DNA of 64,000 nt. It comes from Nocardioidaceae bacterium. GTDB taxonomy: Bacteria; Actinomycetota; Actinomycetes; Propionibacteriales; Nocardioidaceae. A model generated the notes under the pieces. It did no database searches and was not told the origin of the DNA. It worked only from the letters and a program-made list of their open reading frames with translations. Positions 20,552 to 27,922 of the stretch are shown one piece after another. Within the stretch, counting starts at the first letter, position 1; every line of letters starts with the position of its first letter. Where the stretch lies: positions 39,938 through 103,937 of the forward strand of contig JAURVT010000045.1 in assembly GCA_030655315.1 (NCBI GenBank), read 5' to 3'. Made by a program: the position numbers and the translations under genes.

Positions 20552-21391
20552 ATGACCTCACTGAGCACGACGCTGCGCGTGCAGCCCGGCACCGTCGCCC
20601 TGGCGGGCCGCGACTCCCGCGAGATCCTCGGCTTCGACGGCGGCAAGGACGAGGGCAAGGCGGCCATGGCGGACCTGGCGCCGCGCCTGGAGGACCTGCA
20701 GGAGCGGCTCTACGCGGCCGGTCGCGCGTCGTCGGACCACCGCCGCCTGCTGCTCGTGCTGCAGGGCATGGACACCGCCGGCAAGGGAGGCGTCGTCAAG
20801 CACGCCGTGGGCCTGCTCGACCCGCAGGGCGTCCGCATCACGTCGTTCGGCAAGCCGACGCCCGAGGAGCTCGAGCACGACTTCCTGTGGCGGATCGAGA
20901 AGGGCGTGCCGGGCCCGGGCACGGTCGGCATCTTCGACCGCTCGCACTACGAGGACGTGCTCATCGGACGCGTGCGGCAGCTCGCGCCGCCGGAGGAGAT
21001 CGAGAGCCGCTACGACGCGATCAACGCCTTCGAGCAGCGCCTCGTCGACGACGGCGTGACGATCGTCAAGTGCTTCCTGCACATCTCGCCGGACGACCAG
21101 CGCGACCGACTGCTCGCGCGCCTGGACGACCCCACCAAGCACTGGAAGTTCAACCCCGCCGACATCGACGAGCGCCAGCTCTGGGACGCCTACGCCGAGG
21201 CGTACGCCATCGCGCTGGAGCGCACGTCGACCGACGCCGCGCCTTGGCACGTCGTCCCGAGCGGGCGCAAGTGGTACCGCAACTGGGCCGTCGCCCGGCT
21301 GCTGACCGAGCACCTCGAGGCCCTCGACCTCCCCTGGCCCGCCGCCGACTTCGACGTCGAGGAGCAGAAGGCCCGCCTCGCGGCGGAGTGA
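20552..21391 (+). CDS. ppk2: Polyphosphate kinase 2 family phosphotransferase
   Basis: 279 aa. Walker A GMDTAGKGG (72-80), Walker B FDRSHYEDV (128-135), the lid region and HWKFNPADIDERQLW mark the PPK2 family. It transfers phosphate between polyphosphate and nucleotides; single-domain members phosphorylate ADP/GDP or AMP, and the class cannot be told from sequence alone. An in-frame ATG at 20540 is less likely because it falls inside the -10 box. Confidence 0.93.
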   Translation: MTSLSTTLRVQPGTVALAGRDSREILGFDGGKDEGKAAMADLAPRLEDLQERLYAAGRASSDHRRLLLVLQGMDTAGKGGVVKHAVGLLDPQGVRITSFGKPTPEELEHDFLWRIEKGVPGPGTVGIFDRSHYEDVLIGRVRQLAPPEEIESRYDAINAFEQRLVDDGVTIVKCFLHISPDDQRDRLLARLDDPTKHWKFNPADIDERQLWDAYAEAYAIALERTSTDAAPWHVVPSGRKWYRNWAVARLLTEHLEALDLPWPAADFDVEEQKARLAAE

Positions 21392-21393
21392 TC

Positions 21394-21477
21394 GTTTACC
21401 ACGTGAACGTGGTAAACGGCGCGAAGCACGGTAGATCTCCCGTGCTTCGCGCCAATTACCACGTTCACGTGGTCATT
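21394..21477. repeat. 84-bp three-hairpin palindrome between convergent genes
   Basis: Three adjacent hairpins: 21394-21417 (10-bp stem, TGAA loop), 21418-21453 (perfect 14-bp stem, 8-nt loop) and 21454-21477 (9 of 10 bp, TTCA loop). The outer two are near-reverse complements, so the whole 84 bp is also one large inverted repeat. It lies directly after the ppk2 stop and 11 bp before the convergent chelatase gene. Confidence 0.8.
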
Positions 21478-21488
21478 GATCGGCCCCG

Positions 21489-22238
21489 TCAGGCGGGGAT
21501 GGGGACGAGCTCGACGGCTCCGACCGCGTAGCGGGCGAGGACGGTGCGGGCGACCTCCTCGTCGTCACCGAGGGGGTCGGCGACGGCGACGGCACCGGCC
21601 TCGAGGGCGAGCTCGGCGGCCCGGTCGGACAGGAAGCCCGGCGCGAGGAACAGCGAGCCGACGGCGATGTGGCGACGGCCGTCGGTGCGCAGGGCCCGCA
21701 CGGCCTCGCCGGTCGCCGGCGGGGCGGCGGTGGCGAAGGCGGCGACGGTGGGCAGCTTGTGCCGCGAGCCCCAGGCACGGGCCACGCGGGCGACGTGCTG
21801 GTTCGCGAGCTGGTCGGTGGAGCCGGCGGCGGCCAGGACCAGACCGTCGAGCTCACGGACGCGGGCGTCGGTGAGCGCGGCGCGCAGACGGCGGTCGAGG
21901 ACGTCGAGCGTGCCCCACGACGACCCGAGCACGTCGGTCGCGTGGATGCGCAGCCCGGTGTGGCGGCGCTGCACGGTCTCGATGGCGCCGGGGAGGTCCA
22001 TGTCGGCGTGGTAGCCGGGCGTGACGAGCAGCGGGACGACGACGACCTCGTCGTACCCCTCGGCCGCGAGCCGGTCGACGGTGCGGGCGAACGAGGTGTC
22101 GCCGGGTGCGAGGAACGCCGTCTCGATCCTCAGGTCGGGACGCATGCAGGCGACCGTCTCCGTGAGGGCATTGATGGTGGTGGCCGAACGGGGGTCGTGG
22201 CTGCCGGGTGCTACGGCGACCAGGGCTGGTGCGGTCAT
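21489..22238 (-). CDS. Sirohydrochlorin chelatase (CbiX/SirB type)
   Basis: 249 aa, the double-domain CbiX length. The N-terminal half has GSHDPRS (His14) and the metal-site TPGYHADMDLP; the C-terminal half ends with GSLFLAPGFLSDRAAELA, the same fold repeated. Beside sulfite reductase it most likely inserts iron into sirohydrochlorin to make siroheme, rather than cobalt for cobalamin. AAGGAGG stands about 9 nt before ATG 22238. Last gene of the sulfur operon, 59 bp after cysH. Confidence 0.85.
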   Translation of the reverse strand: MTAPALVAVAPGSHDPRSATTINALTETVACMRPDLRIETAFLAPGDTSFARTVDRLAAEGYDEVVVVPLLVTPGYHADMDLPGAIETVQRRHTGLRIHATDVLGSSWGTLDVLDRRLRAALTDARVRELDGLVLAAAGSTDQLANQHVARVARAWGSRHKLPTVAAFATAAPPATGEAVRALRTDGRRHIAVGSLFLAPGFLSDRAAELALEAGAVAVADPLGDDEEVARTVLARYAVGAVELVPIPA

Positions 22239-22297
22239 GGTGCGTGCCTCCTTCCTGAGGTGCTGCTGTGGTGTGCGGGGAACGGGGTGGTGCTGGA

Positions 22298-23023
22298 TCA
22301 GAGGTTGATGCCGCACTCGGACTTGCCGGTGCCGGCCCAACGGCCGGCGCGGGCGTCCTCGCCGGGGGCGACCCGACGCGTGCAGGGGAAGCAGCCGATC
22401 GACGGGTAGCCGTCGTACTGCAGCGGGTTCACCAGCACGTTGTTGTCGACGATGTAGCGGTCGATGTCGTCCTGCGTCCACCGGGCGAGCGGCGAGACCT
22501 TGACCTTCTGCTTGCGGTCGTCCCAGCCGATGACGGGGGCGATGACGCGGTCGTGGGTCTCCTCGCGGCGCAGCCCGGTGGCCCAGGCGTCGTAGCCGGC
22601 GAGGGCGTCGCGCAGCGGCTCGACCTTGCGCAGCGCGCAGCACAGGTCGGGGTCGCGGGAGAACAGGTCCTTGCCGTGGGCGGCGTCCTGCTCGGCGACG
22701 GTCTGCTTCGCGCGGACGTTGACGACGTTGACGGGCAGCGTCGCCGCGACCGCGTCGCGGGTGCCGATCGTCTCGGCGAAGTGGTAGCCGGTGTCGAGGA
22801 AGACGACGTCGACTCCGGGCGCGACGCTCGAGGCGACGTGAGCGAGCACGGCGTCGGTCATGGACGACGTGATCGCGAAGCGGTCGCCGAACATCTCGAC
22901 GGCCCACTCGATGATGATCGCGGCCGGGGCCAGCTCGAGGTCGGCACCGGCGATGCGGGCCAGCTCCTCGAGCTCGGCGGGCGTGCGGCCGACCAGTCGA
23001 CCTTCGGGCGACGTGAGGGTCAT
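22298..23023 (-). CDS. cysH: Assimilatory adenylylsulfate (APS) reductase
   Basis: 241 aa. Cys128-Cys129 (DPDLCCALRK) and Cys211-x2-Cys214 (GCFPCTR) are the [4Fe-4S] ligands that separate APS reductases from PAPS reductases; the catalytic cysteine is C237 in SECGINL. The PP-loop region SSMTDAVLAH and VVFLDTGYHFAET are intact. It reduces APS to sulfite for sulfite reductase next door. ATG 23023 has a near-perfect AAGGAGGTG upstream that lies inside the small zinc-ribbon gene, with an ATGA overlap. Confidence 0.94.
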   Translation of the reverse strand: MTLTSPEGRLVGRTPAELEELARIAGADLELAPAAIIIEWAVEMFGDRFAITSSMTDAVLAHVASSVAPGVDVVFLDTGYHFAETIGTRDAVAATLPVNVVNVRAKQTVAEQDAAHGKDLFSRDPDLCCALRKVEPLRDALAGYDAWATGLRREETHDRVIAPVIGWDDRKQKVKVSPLARWTQDDIDRYIVDNNVLVNPLQYDGYPSIGCFPCTRRVAPGEDARAGRWAGTGKSECGINL

Positions 23024-23187
23024 GCGGGGCCACCTCCTTGACGGTGCGGGGCGAGCTGCCCCACGAACGAGAGCCGGAACGCCCGCTGGCAGGCACGGCA
23101 TTCCCACTCGCCGTGCTTCTCGCCGTGGGGACGCAGGTCCTCGTCGGCGCAGTACGGGCAGTGGAACGGGACGGCGCGGTCAGTCAT
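23020..23187 (-). CDS. 55-aa zinc-ribbon-like protein between sir and cysH
   Basis: MTDRAVPFHCPYC opens it and ECRACQRAFRL follows, giving two CxxC knuckles about 20 residues apart: a minimal zinc or iron-sulfur ribbon. Both ends are coupled: ATG 23187 overlaps the sir stop and its TGA overlaps the cysH ATG (both ATGA). A similar tiny gene is known between sir and cysH in Streptomyces. The role is unknown; a factor for metal-centre assembly or electron transfer to the two Fe-S enzymes is a reasonable guess. Confidence 0.8.
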   Translation of the reverse strand: MTDRAVPFHCPYCADEDLRPHGEKHGEWECRACQRAFRLSFVGQLAPHRQGGGPA

Positions 23188-24860
23188 CGCAGGGCCTCCT
23201 CGTCGGCGCGGGCGACCCAGCGGGCGAAGGACTCGCCGTCGGTGCGCGCGTCGAGGTAGCGACGGGTGATGCCCTCGACGTAGTCGGCGAGGCCGTCGCC
23301 GGTGACCTTGTGGGCGCGGATCTTGCGACCGAACCCGGCCTGCAGGCCGAGCGCGCCGCCGAGGTGCACCTGGAAGCCCTCGACCTGCTCACCGTCGGCA
23401 CCCGGGACCAGCTGGCCCTTGAGGCCGATGTCGGCGGTCTGGATGCGGGCGCAGGAGTTCGGGCAGCCGTTGACGTTGACCGTGATCGGCACGTCGAGGT
23501 CGGGGATCCGGCGGCTCATCTCGTCGGCGAGCCAGGTGGCGCGCGCCTTGGTCTCGACGATGGCGAGCTTGCAGTACTCGATGCCGGTGCAGGCCATCGT
23601 GTTGCGGCGCCACTGCGACGGGCGCGCGTGCAGGCCCAGCTCGTCGAGCGCGGCGATCAGCGGCTCGACCTGGTCCTCGTCGACGTCGAGCACCACGAGC
23701 TTCTGCATCGGGGTGGTGCGCACCCGGGTGCTGCCGTGCGCCTCGACGACGTCGGCGAGCCGCAGGAGCAGCGAGCCGGAGATGCGACCGACGGACGGCG
23801 CGACGCCCACGTAGAACTTGCCGTCCTTCTGACGGTGCACGCCGACGTGGTCGCCGGGGGTCTCGGGCGCGAACGACTCGGGGCCGTCGAGCAGGGCTCG
23901 GCCGAGGTACTCCTTCTCGAGGACCTCCCGGAACTTCTCGGGGCCCCAGTCGGCGACCAGGAACTTGATCCGGGCGCGGGTGCGCAGGCGGCGGTAGCCG
24001 TAGTCGCGGAAGACCTCGACGACGCCCTTCCAGACCTCGGGGACCTCGGCCAGCGGCACCCAGGCGCCGAGGCGCTGGGCGAGCATCGGGTTGGTCGACA
24101 GGCCGCCGCCGACGAAGACGTCGAAGCCGGGGCCGTGCTCGGGGTGCACGACTCCGACGAACGCGACGTCGTTGATCTGCGGGACGACGTCGTGGCTGGG
24201 GTGCCCGGAGATGGCGGTCTTGAACTTGCGCGGCAGGTTCGACAGCTCGCGGTCGCCGATGTGCAGGCGCTCGATCTCCTCGACCGCCCAGGTGCCGTCG
24301 ATGATCTCGTCCTCGGCGATGCCGGCGACGGGGCTGCCGAGGATGACGCGCGGGCAGTCACCGCACGCCTCCTGCGTCGACAGGCCGACGCCCTCGAGGC
24401 GCTCCCAGATCGCGGGCATGCTGCGCACGTCGATCCAGTGGTACTGGACGTTCTGGCGGTCGGTGAGGTCGGCGGTGTCGCGGGCGTGGTCGCGCGAGAT
24501 CTCGCCGACGGCGCGCAGCTGCTCGAGGTCGAGCTGGCCGCCGTCGATGCGGACGCGGAGCATGAAGAACTCGTCGTCGAGCTCCTCGGGCTCCAGCGTG
24601 GCGGTCTTGCCGCCGTCGATCCCGGCGCGACGCTGCGTGTAGAGGCCCCACCAGCGGAAGCGCCCGCGCAGGTCGCCGGGGTCGATCGAGTCGAAGCCGC
24701 GCTGGGCGTAGATGTTCTCGATCCGGGCCCGGACGTTGAGCGGGTTGTCGTCCTTCTTGGACTGCTCGTTGGCGTTGAGCGGCTCGCGGTAGCCCAGCGC
24801 CCACTGGCCCTCGCCGCGCTTGGGGCGGGGGCGACGCGTGGGGGTCGGCGTGCTGGTCAT
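23184..24860 (-). CDS. sir: Ferredoxin-dependent sulfite reductase (SirA/NirA type)
   Basis: 558 aa. Siroheme-[4Fe-4S] ligands are Cys424-x5-Cys430 (ACTGIEYCK) and Cys466-x3-Cys470 (NGCPNSC). Two ferredoxin-like half-domains repeat around them. Tyr74 (GLYTQR) and Cys166 (STQEACGDC) are 92 residues apart, the same spacing as the covalently linked Tyr69-Cys161 of the Mycobacterium tuberculosis enzyme. Expected reaction: sulfite plus six electrons to sulfide in the cytoplasm. ATG 24860 has AAGGAC about 10 nt before it. The long leader with an ORF and hairpin implies attenuation. Confidence 0.95.
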   Translation of the reverse strand: MTSTPTPTRRPRPKRGEGQWALGYREPLNANEQSKKDDNPLNVRARIENIYAQRGFDSIDPGDLRGRFRWWGLYTQRRAGIDGGKTATLEPEELDDEFFMLRVRIDGGQLDLEQLRAVGEISRDHARDTADLTDRQNVQYHWIDVRSMPAIWERLEGVGLSTQEACGDCPRVILGSPVAGIAEDEIIDGTWAVEEIERLHIGDRELSNLPRKFKTAISGHPSHDVVPQINDVAFVGVVHPEHGPGFDVFVGGGLSTNPMLAQRLGAWVPLAEVPEVWKGVVEVFRDYGYRRLRTRARIKFLVADWGPEKFREVLEKEYLGRALLDGPESFAPETPGDHVGVHRQKDGKFYVGVAPSVGRISGSLLLRLADVVEAHGSTRVRTTPMQKLVVLDVDEDQVEPLIAALDELGLHARPSQWRRNTMACTGIEYCKLAIVETKARATWLADEMSRRIPDLDVPITVNVNGCPNSCARIQTADIGLKGQLVPGADGEQVEGFQVHLGGALGLQAGFGRKIRAHKVTGDGLADYVEGITRRYLDARTDGESFARWVARADEEALR

Positions 24861-24909
24861 GCGCGGGGCGTCCTTGTCGGTAGGGGAGGCGAGGACGCGC
24901 GCGCAGAAA

Positions 24910-24949
24910 GGCACCGGAGAGGTGCGGCTCTGGCCGCGCGTCCGGTGCC
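24910..24949 (-). terminator. Attenuator hairpin in the sulfite reductase leader
   Basis: Reading the minus strand, GGCACCGGA (24949-24941) pairs with TCCGGTGCC (24918-24910) and is followed by TTTCTG. It lies between the leader peptide and sir, where a transcription attenuator would act. Confidence 0.6.
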
Positions 24950-24963
24950 GAGGAGAAGCTTGC

Positions 24964-25068
24964 TCAGGCGGTCGCGGGGTCGAGGGACCCCTGACACATC
25001 TGGCTCCGCAGACGACCGAGGTCCACGTGGCGGCGGACCACCAGGTGGGTCGTCGAGGCGCTGAGCAT
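24964..25068 (-). CDS. Leader peptide of the sulfite reductase operon
   Basis: 34 aa from ATG 25068. The core VVRRHVDLGRLRSQMC matches the short actinobacterial leader peptides (RRHVDLxRVxSxxC) found upstream of sulfur-assimilation genes and annotated as putative leader peptides. The cysteine codon near the end fits cysteine-responsive stalling. It starts about 210 bp before sir and is followed by the hairpin at 24910-24949. Confidence 0.75.
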   Translation of the reverse strand: MLSASTTHLVVRRHVDLGRLRSQMCQGSLDPATA

Positions 25069-25106
25069 GGGTTCAGTCTGTGTGCGGGGTGAACGGCGCA
25101 CAAACG

Positions 25107-25137
25107 CATGTCTCGACATGTGGACACGCCATCCACA
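25107..25137. promoter_or_regulatory. Two overlapping palindromes upstream of the sulfur operon
   Basis: CATGTC-TC-GACATG (25107-25120) and TGTGGA-7nt-TCCACA (25119-25137) lie 40-70 bp upstream of the leader peptide start. Position and symmetry suit a repressor or activator site; the protein is unknown. Confidence 0.45.
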
Positions 25138-25166
25138 TCCTGGACACCGGGGTCGTCCCGCGACGG

Positions 25167-25796
25167 TCAGGTGACGTCGTGCTCGGTCACGGCGGCCCGG
25201 ATCCACAGTCCTGCGAGCACCTGGCCGGCCAGGACCGTGACACCCGTCACGGCGGCCGCCGGCCACGTCAGGGAGCCCGCCACGGCGAGCCCGAGGAGCG
25301 CACCGGGGTGGGCCGCTCCGCCGAGCGCGCCCGGGAGCAGCGCGCCGCTGACGACGCCGCCGATCCCCGCCGCGGCGTCCTGGGCGTGCAGGTCGGCCAG
25401 CACGGCCGCGAGCCCGCCCACCACGCCGACGACCACGCCGAGCAGCGCGGCGGTCCCGAGTCCCGGGGGACCGACGTCGGGCGTCGCGGCCAGCCGGCCG
25501 CCGAGCAGCACCAGCCCCAGCCCGGCGACGACCGCACCCACCACCTGGGCCGCGGCCAGCGGCAGCAGACGTCCGACCGCCGTCCGTCCGCGGACCGCGA
25601 GCGCCAGCCCCCAGGCGACGTCGGCGACGGGGATGCCGGCCTCGGTGTCCTGCGACAGCTGCCCGGTGGCCCAGGCCAGGACGGCCAGCGTGCCGCCGAC
25701 GGCCAGGGCGGAAGCAGCGGGACCGGCACCGGCGACGGCTGCCGCGACGACCGTGACCAGGGCGCCGCACGCCGCGGCGGACAGGTACTCACGCAT
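25167..25796 (-). CDS. Polytopic membrane protein with a degenerate aquaporin-like pattern
   Basis: 209 aa, about six hydrophobic helices, Ala/Gly/Val rich. By eye the order follows the aquaporin fold: LPLAAAQVVGAVVAGLGLVL resembles the AqpZ segment after the first half-helix, and VTVLAGQVLAGLWIRAAV resembles its last helix. The two NPA positions read IPV (EAGIPVADVAWGLA) and HPG (GGAAHPGALLGLAV). If the resemblance holds, the pore residues have changed and water conduction is doubtful. It is an isolated gene upstream of the sulfur operon; start ATG 25796. Confidence 0.6.
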   Translation of the reverse strand: MREYLSAAACGALVTVVAAAVAGAGPAASALAVGGTLAVLAWATGQLSQDTEAGIPVADVAWGLALAVRGRTAVGRLLPLAAAQVVGAVVAGLGLVLLGGRLAATPDVGPPGLGTAALLGVVVGVVGGLAAVLADLHAQDAAAGIGGVVSGALLPGALGGAAHPGALLGLAVAGSLTWPAAAVTGVTVLAGQVLAGLWIRAAVTEHDVT

Positions 25797-25905
25797 GGCG
25801 CACAGTAGCCCGAACGTGCCGTTGACCCGCCGGAACGGGCGGGTGTAGACCGAACGCGGGGGCGGGCCACTGCCCCTCCAGCACAGCCGGAGGGGCGGTG
25901 GGCCG

Positions 25906-26259
25906 ATGCCTGGTCCGAGCGGGGATCCCGTCGAGAGCGATCCCGACCACTACGCCGTGGTCTTCGAGAACGACCGGGTGCGGGTGCTCGAGTACGTCGA
26001 CCGACCCGGTGAGCGCACCACCCCGCACCGGCACCCTGACAGCGTCATGCACACGTTGTCGTCCTTCAGCCGCAGGCTCGAGTCGGGTGGTCGGACGCGC
26101 GACGTCGAGATGTCGGCCGGGACGACCGGCTGGCTCCCCGCCCAGGAGCACGCGGGCCTGAACACCGGGACCACCGACACCCACGTGCTCTTCGTCGAGC
26201 TGAAGGAACCGGCGCCGGGCGTCGTCGAGGGGGAGCCGGTGCTCGGTCCCGCCGACTGA
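25906..26259 (+). CDS. Small cupin-fold protein
   Basis: 117 aa. DHYAVVFENDRVRVLEY followed by GERTTPHRHPDSVMHTLSSF is a short cupin: two His in HRH and a later EHAGLNTG strand could bind metal. No partner or substrate is evident. It ends 2 bp before the convergent aidB stop, leaving no room for a separate terminator. Confidence 0.7.
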   Translation: MPGPSGDPVESDPDHYAVVFENDRVRVLEYVDRPGERTTPHRHPDSVMHTLSSFSRRLESGGRTRDVEMSAGTTGWLPAQEHAGLNTGTTDTHVLFVELKEPAPGVVEGEPVLGPAD

Positions 26260-26261
26260 CG

Positions 26262-27905
26262 TCAGGCGGCAGGCGTCGCGCGGTCCACGACCGCCCGCAG
26301 GTCCAGGCCGGGCGGCAGCGTGCCGAACACGCCGCCCCAGTCGCCGCCGAGCCGGCTCGCGCAGAACGCGTCCGCGACGGCGGGGGAGGAGTGCCGCAGC
26401 AGGAGCGCCCCCTGCAGGCAGACCGCCATCCGCGCGGCGACGGACCGGGCGCGGGCCTCGGCGTCGTCCAGCTCGCCGAGCCCGGCGAGCACCTCGTCGA
26501 CGGCGGTGTCGAGGCGGCGGTCCAGGCCCCGCACGGCGCCGACCTCGCTGATCCACGCCTCCAGGCAGGCCGGCTCGCGCTGCAGCGCGCGCAGCACGTC
26601 GAGCGCGTTGACCGAGCCGCTGCCCTCCCAGACCGAGTTGAGCGGGGACTCGCGGAACAGCAGCGGCATCCCCGACTCCTCGACGTAGCCGTTGCCGCCG
26701 AGGCACTCCAACGCCTCGGCCACCAGGAACGACGTGCGCTTGCAGACCCAGAACTTCGCGAGCGGCAGTGCGATCCGTCGCAGCGCCCGCTCGTGCTCGT
26801 CGAGCGGCGCGTCGACGCTCGCCGCGAGGCGCAGGCCGAGCAGGGTCGCGGCCTCGCTCTCGACCGCGAGGTCGGCCAGCACGTTGCGCATCGCGGGCTG
26901 GTCGGCGAGCGTCGCGCCGAACGCGGCCCGGTGCGACGCGTGCCAACCGGCCTCGGCGACGGCGCGGCGCATCAGCGACGCCGAGCCCAGGACGCAGTCG
27001 AGGCGGGTCGCGGCCACCATCTCGATGATCGTGCGGACGCCGCGGCCCTCGTCACCGAGGCGCGTGGCGTGCGTGCCGTCCAGCTCGAGCTCGGCCGAGG
27101 CGTTGGAGCGGTTGCCCAGCTTGTCCTTGAGCCGCACGACCGCGAACGGGTTGCGCGTCCCGTCGGGCAGGACGCGGGGCACCAGCAGGCAGGTCAGGCC
27201 GTCGGGCGCCTGGGCGAGCACGAGGAAGACGTCGTTCATCGGCGCGCTGGTGAACCACTTGTGGCCGCGGAGCCGGTAGTCGCCGGGCGTGGAGGTGGGC
27301 TCGGCGACGGTGAGGTTGGCGCGGACGTCCGAGCCACCCTGCTTCTCGGTCATCCCCATGCCCGCGAGCAGGCCGCTCTTGTCGTCGGGCGCGCGCAGGC
27401 CGGGGTCGTAGGCGCGCGACGTCAGGCCGGGCGACCACTGCTTCGCCAGCGCGTCGTCGGCGCGCAGCGCGGGGACGGCGGCGTAGGTCATCGTCATCGG
27501 GCAGGCGTGGCCCGGCTCGACGTGCGTCCAGGCGACGTAGCCCGCCGCCCGGCGCAGGTGCGGCGACGGCTCGTCGGACGTCCAGGCGGCGCCGGCGAGG
27601 CCGTGGCTCACCCCCTGGTCCATCACCCAGTGCCACGACGGGTGGAAGTCGACCTCGTCGACGCGTCGTCCGTAGCGGTCGGCGGTGCGCAGCCGTGGTG
27701 GGTTCTCGTTGGCCCGCATCCCGTGCTCGCGCGCCTCGGCCGACCCGGCGAGCCGGCCCAGCGGCGCGAGCGAGGCGAGGACGGCGTCGGAGCCGTCACC
27801 GGCCAGCGCGCGGACCGCGTCCTGCAGCGCGGCGTCGTCGGCCACGGTGTCGCGCCCGACGAGCGGCGGCGCCTGGTTCTCAGGTACACGCTGGAGGGGG
27901 TCCAT
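26262..27905 (-). CDS. aidB: AidB-like acyl-CoA dehydrogenase
   Basis: 547 aa, close to the 541 of E. coli AidB. Signature GMGMTEKQGGSDVRANLT, FAD-contact HKWFTSAPMNDVFLVLAQ and the C-terminal CLGGNGYVEESGMPLLFRE identify the branch. AidB proteins are flavoproteins of the alkylation (Ada) response with weak isovaleryl-CoA dehydrogenase activity and DNA binding; here the gene is alone, without ada/alkB. Start ATG 27905 is only 17 bp from the divergent yihY start. Confidence 0.85.
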   Translation of the reverse strand: MDPLQRVPENQAPPLVGRDTVADDAALQDAVRALAGDGSDAVLASLAPLGRLAGSAEAREHGMRANENPPRLRTADRYGRRVDEVDFHPSWHWVMDQGVSHGLAGAAWTSDEPSPHLRRAAGYVAWTHVEPGHACPMTMTYAAVPALRADDALAKQWSPGLTSRAYDPGLRAPDDKSGLLAGMGMTEKQGGSDVRANLTVAEPTSTPGDYRLRGHKWFTSAPMNDVFLVLAQAPDGLTCLLVPRVLPDGTRNPFAVVRLKDKLGNRSNASAELELDGTHATRLGDEGRGVRTIIEMVAATRLDCVLGSASLMRRAVAEAGWHASHRAAFGATLADQPAMRNVLADLAVESEAATLLGLRLAASVDAPLDEHERALRRIALPLAKFWVCKRTSFLVAEALECLGGNGYVEESGMPLLFRESPLNSVWEGSGSVNALDVLRALQREPACLEAWISEVGAVRGLDRRLDTAVDEVLAGLGELDDAEARARSVAARMAVCLQGALLLRHSSPAVADAFCASRLGGDWGGVFGTLPPGLDLRAVVDRATPAA

Positions 27906-27910
27906 GTCGT

Positions 27911-27917
27911 TACCGTA
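27911..27917. promoter_or_regulatory. Overlapping divergent -10 boxes for aidB and yihY
   Basis: TACCGT (27911-27916) is 6 nt before ATG 27923 on the plus strand, and TACGGT (27917-27912, minus) is 6 nt before ATG 27905 on the other. One 7-bp core seems to provide a -10 for two leaderless transcripts running apart. Confidence 0.5.
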
Positions 27918-27922
27918 GGTCC

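Noticed and set aside
27695..27922. Longer yihY beginning at 27695
   Set aside because: It would overlap aidB on the opposite strand, and the -10/ATG arrangement supports 27923.
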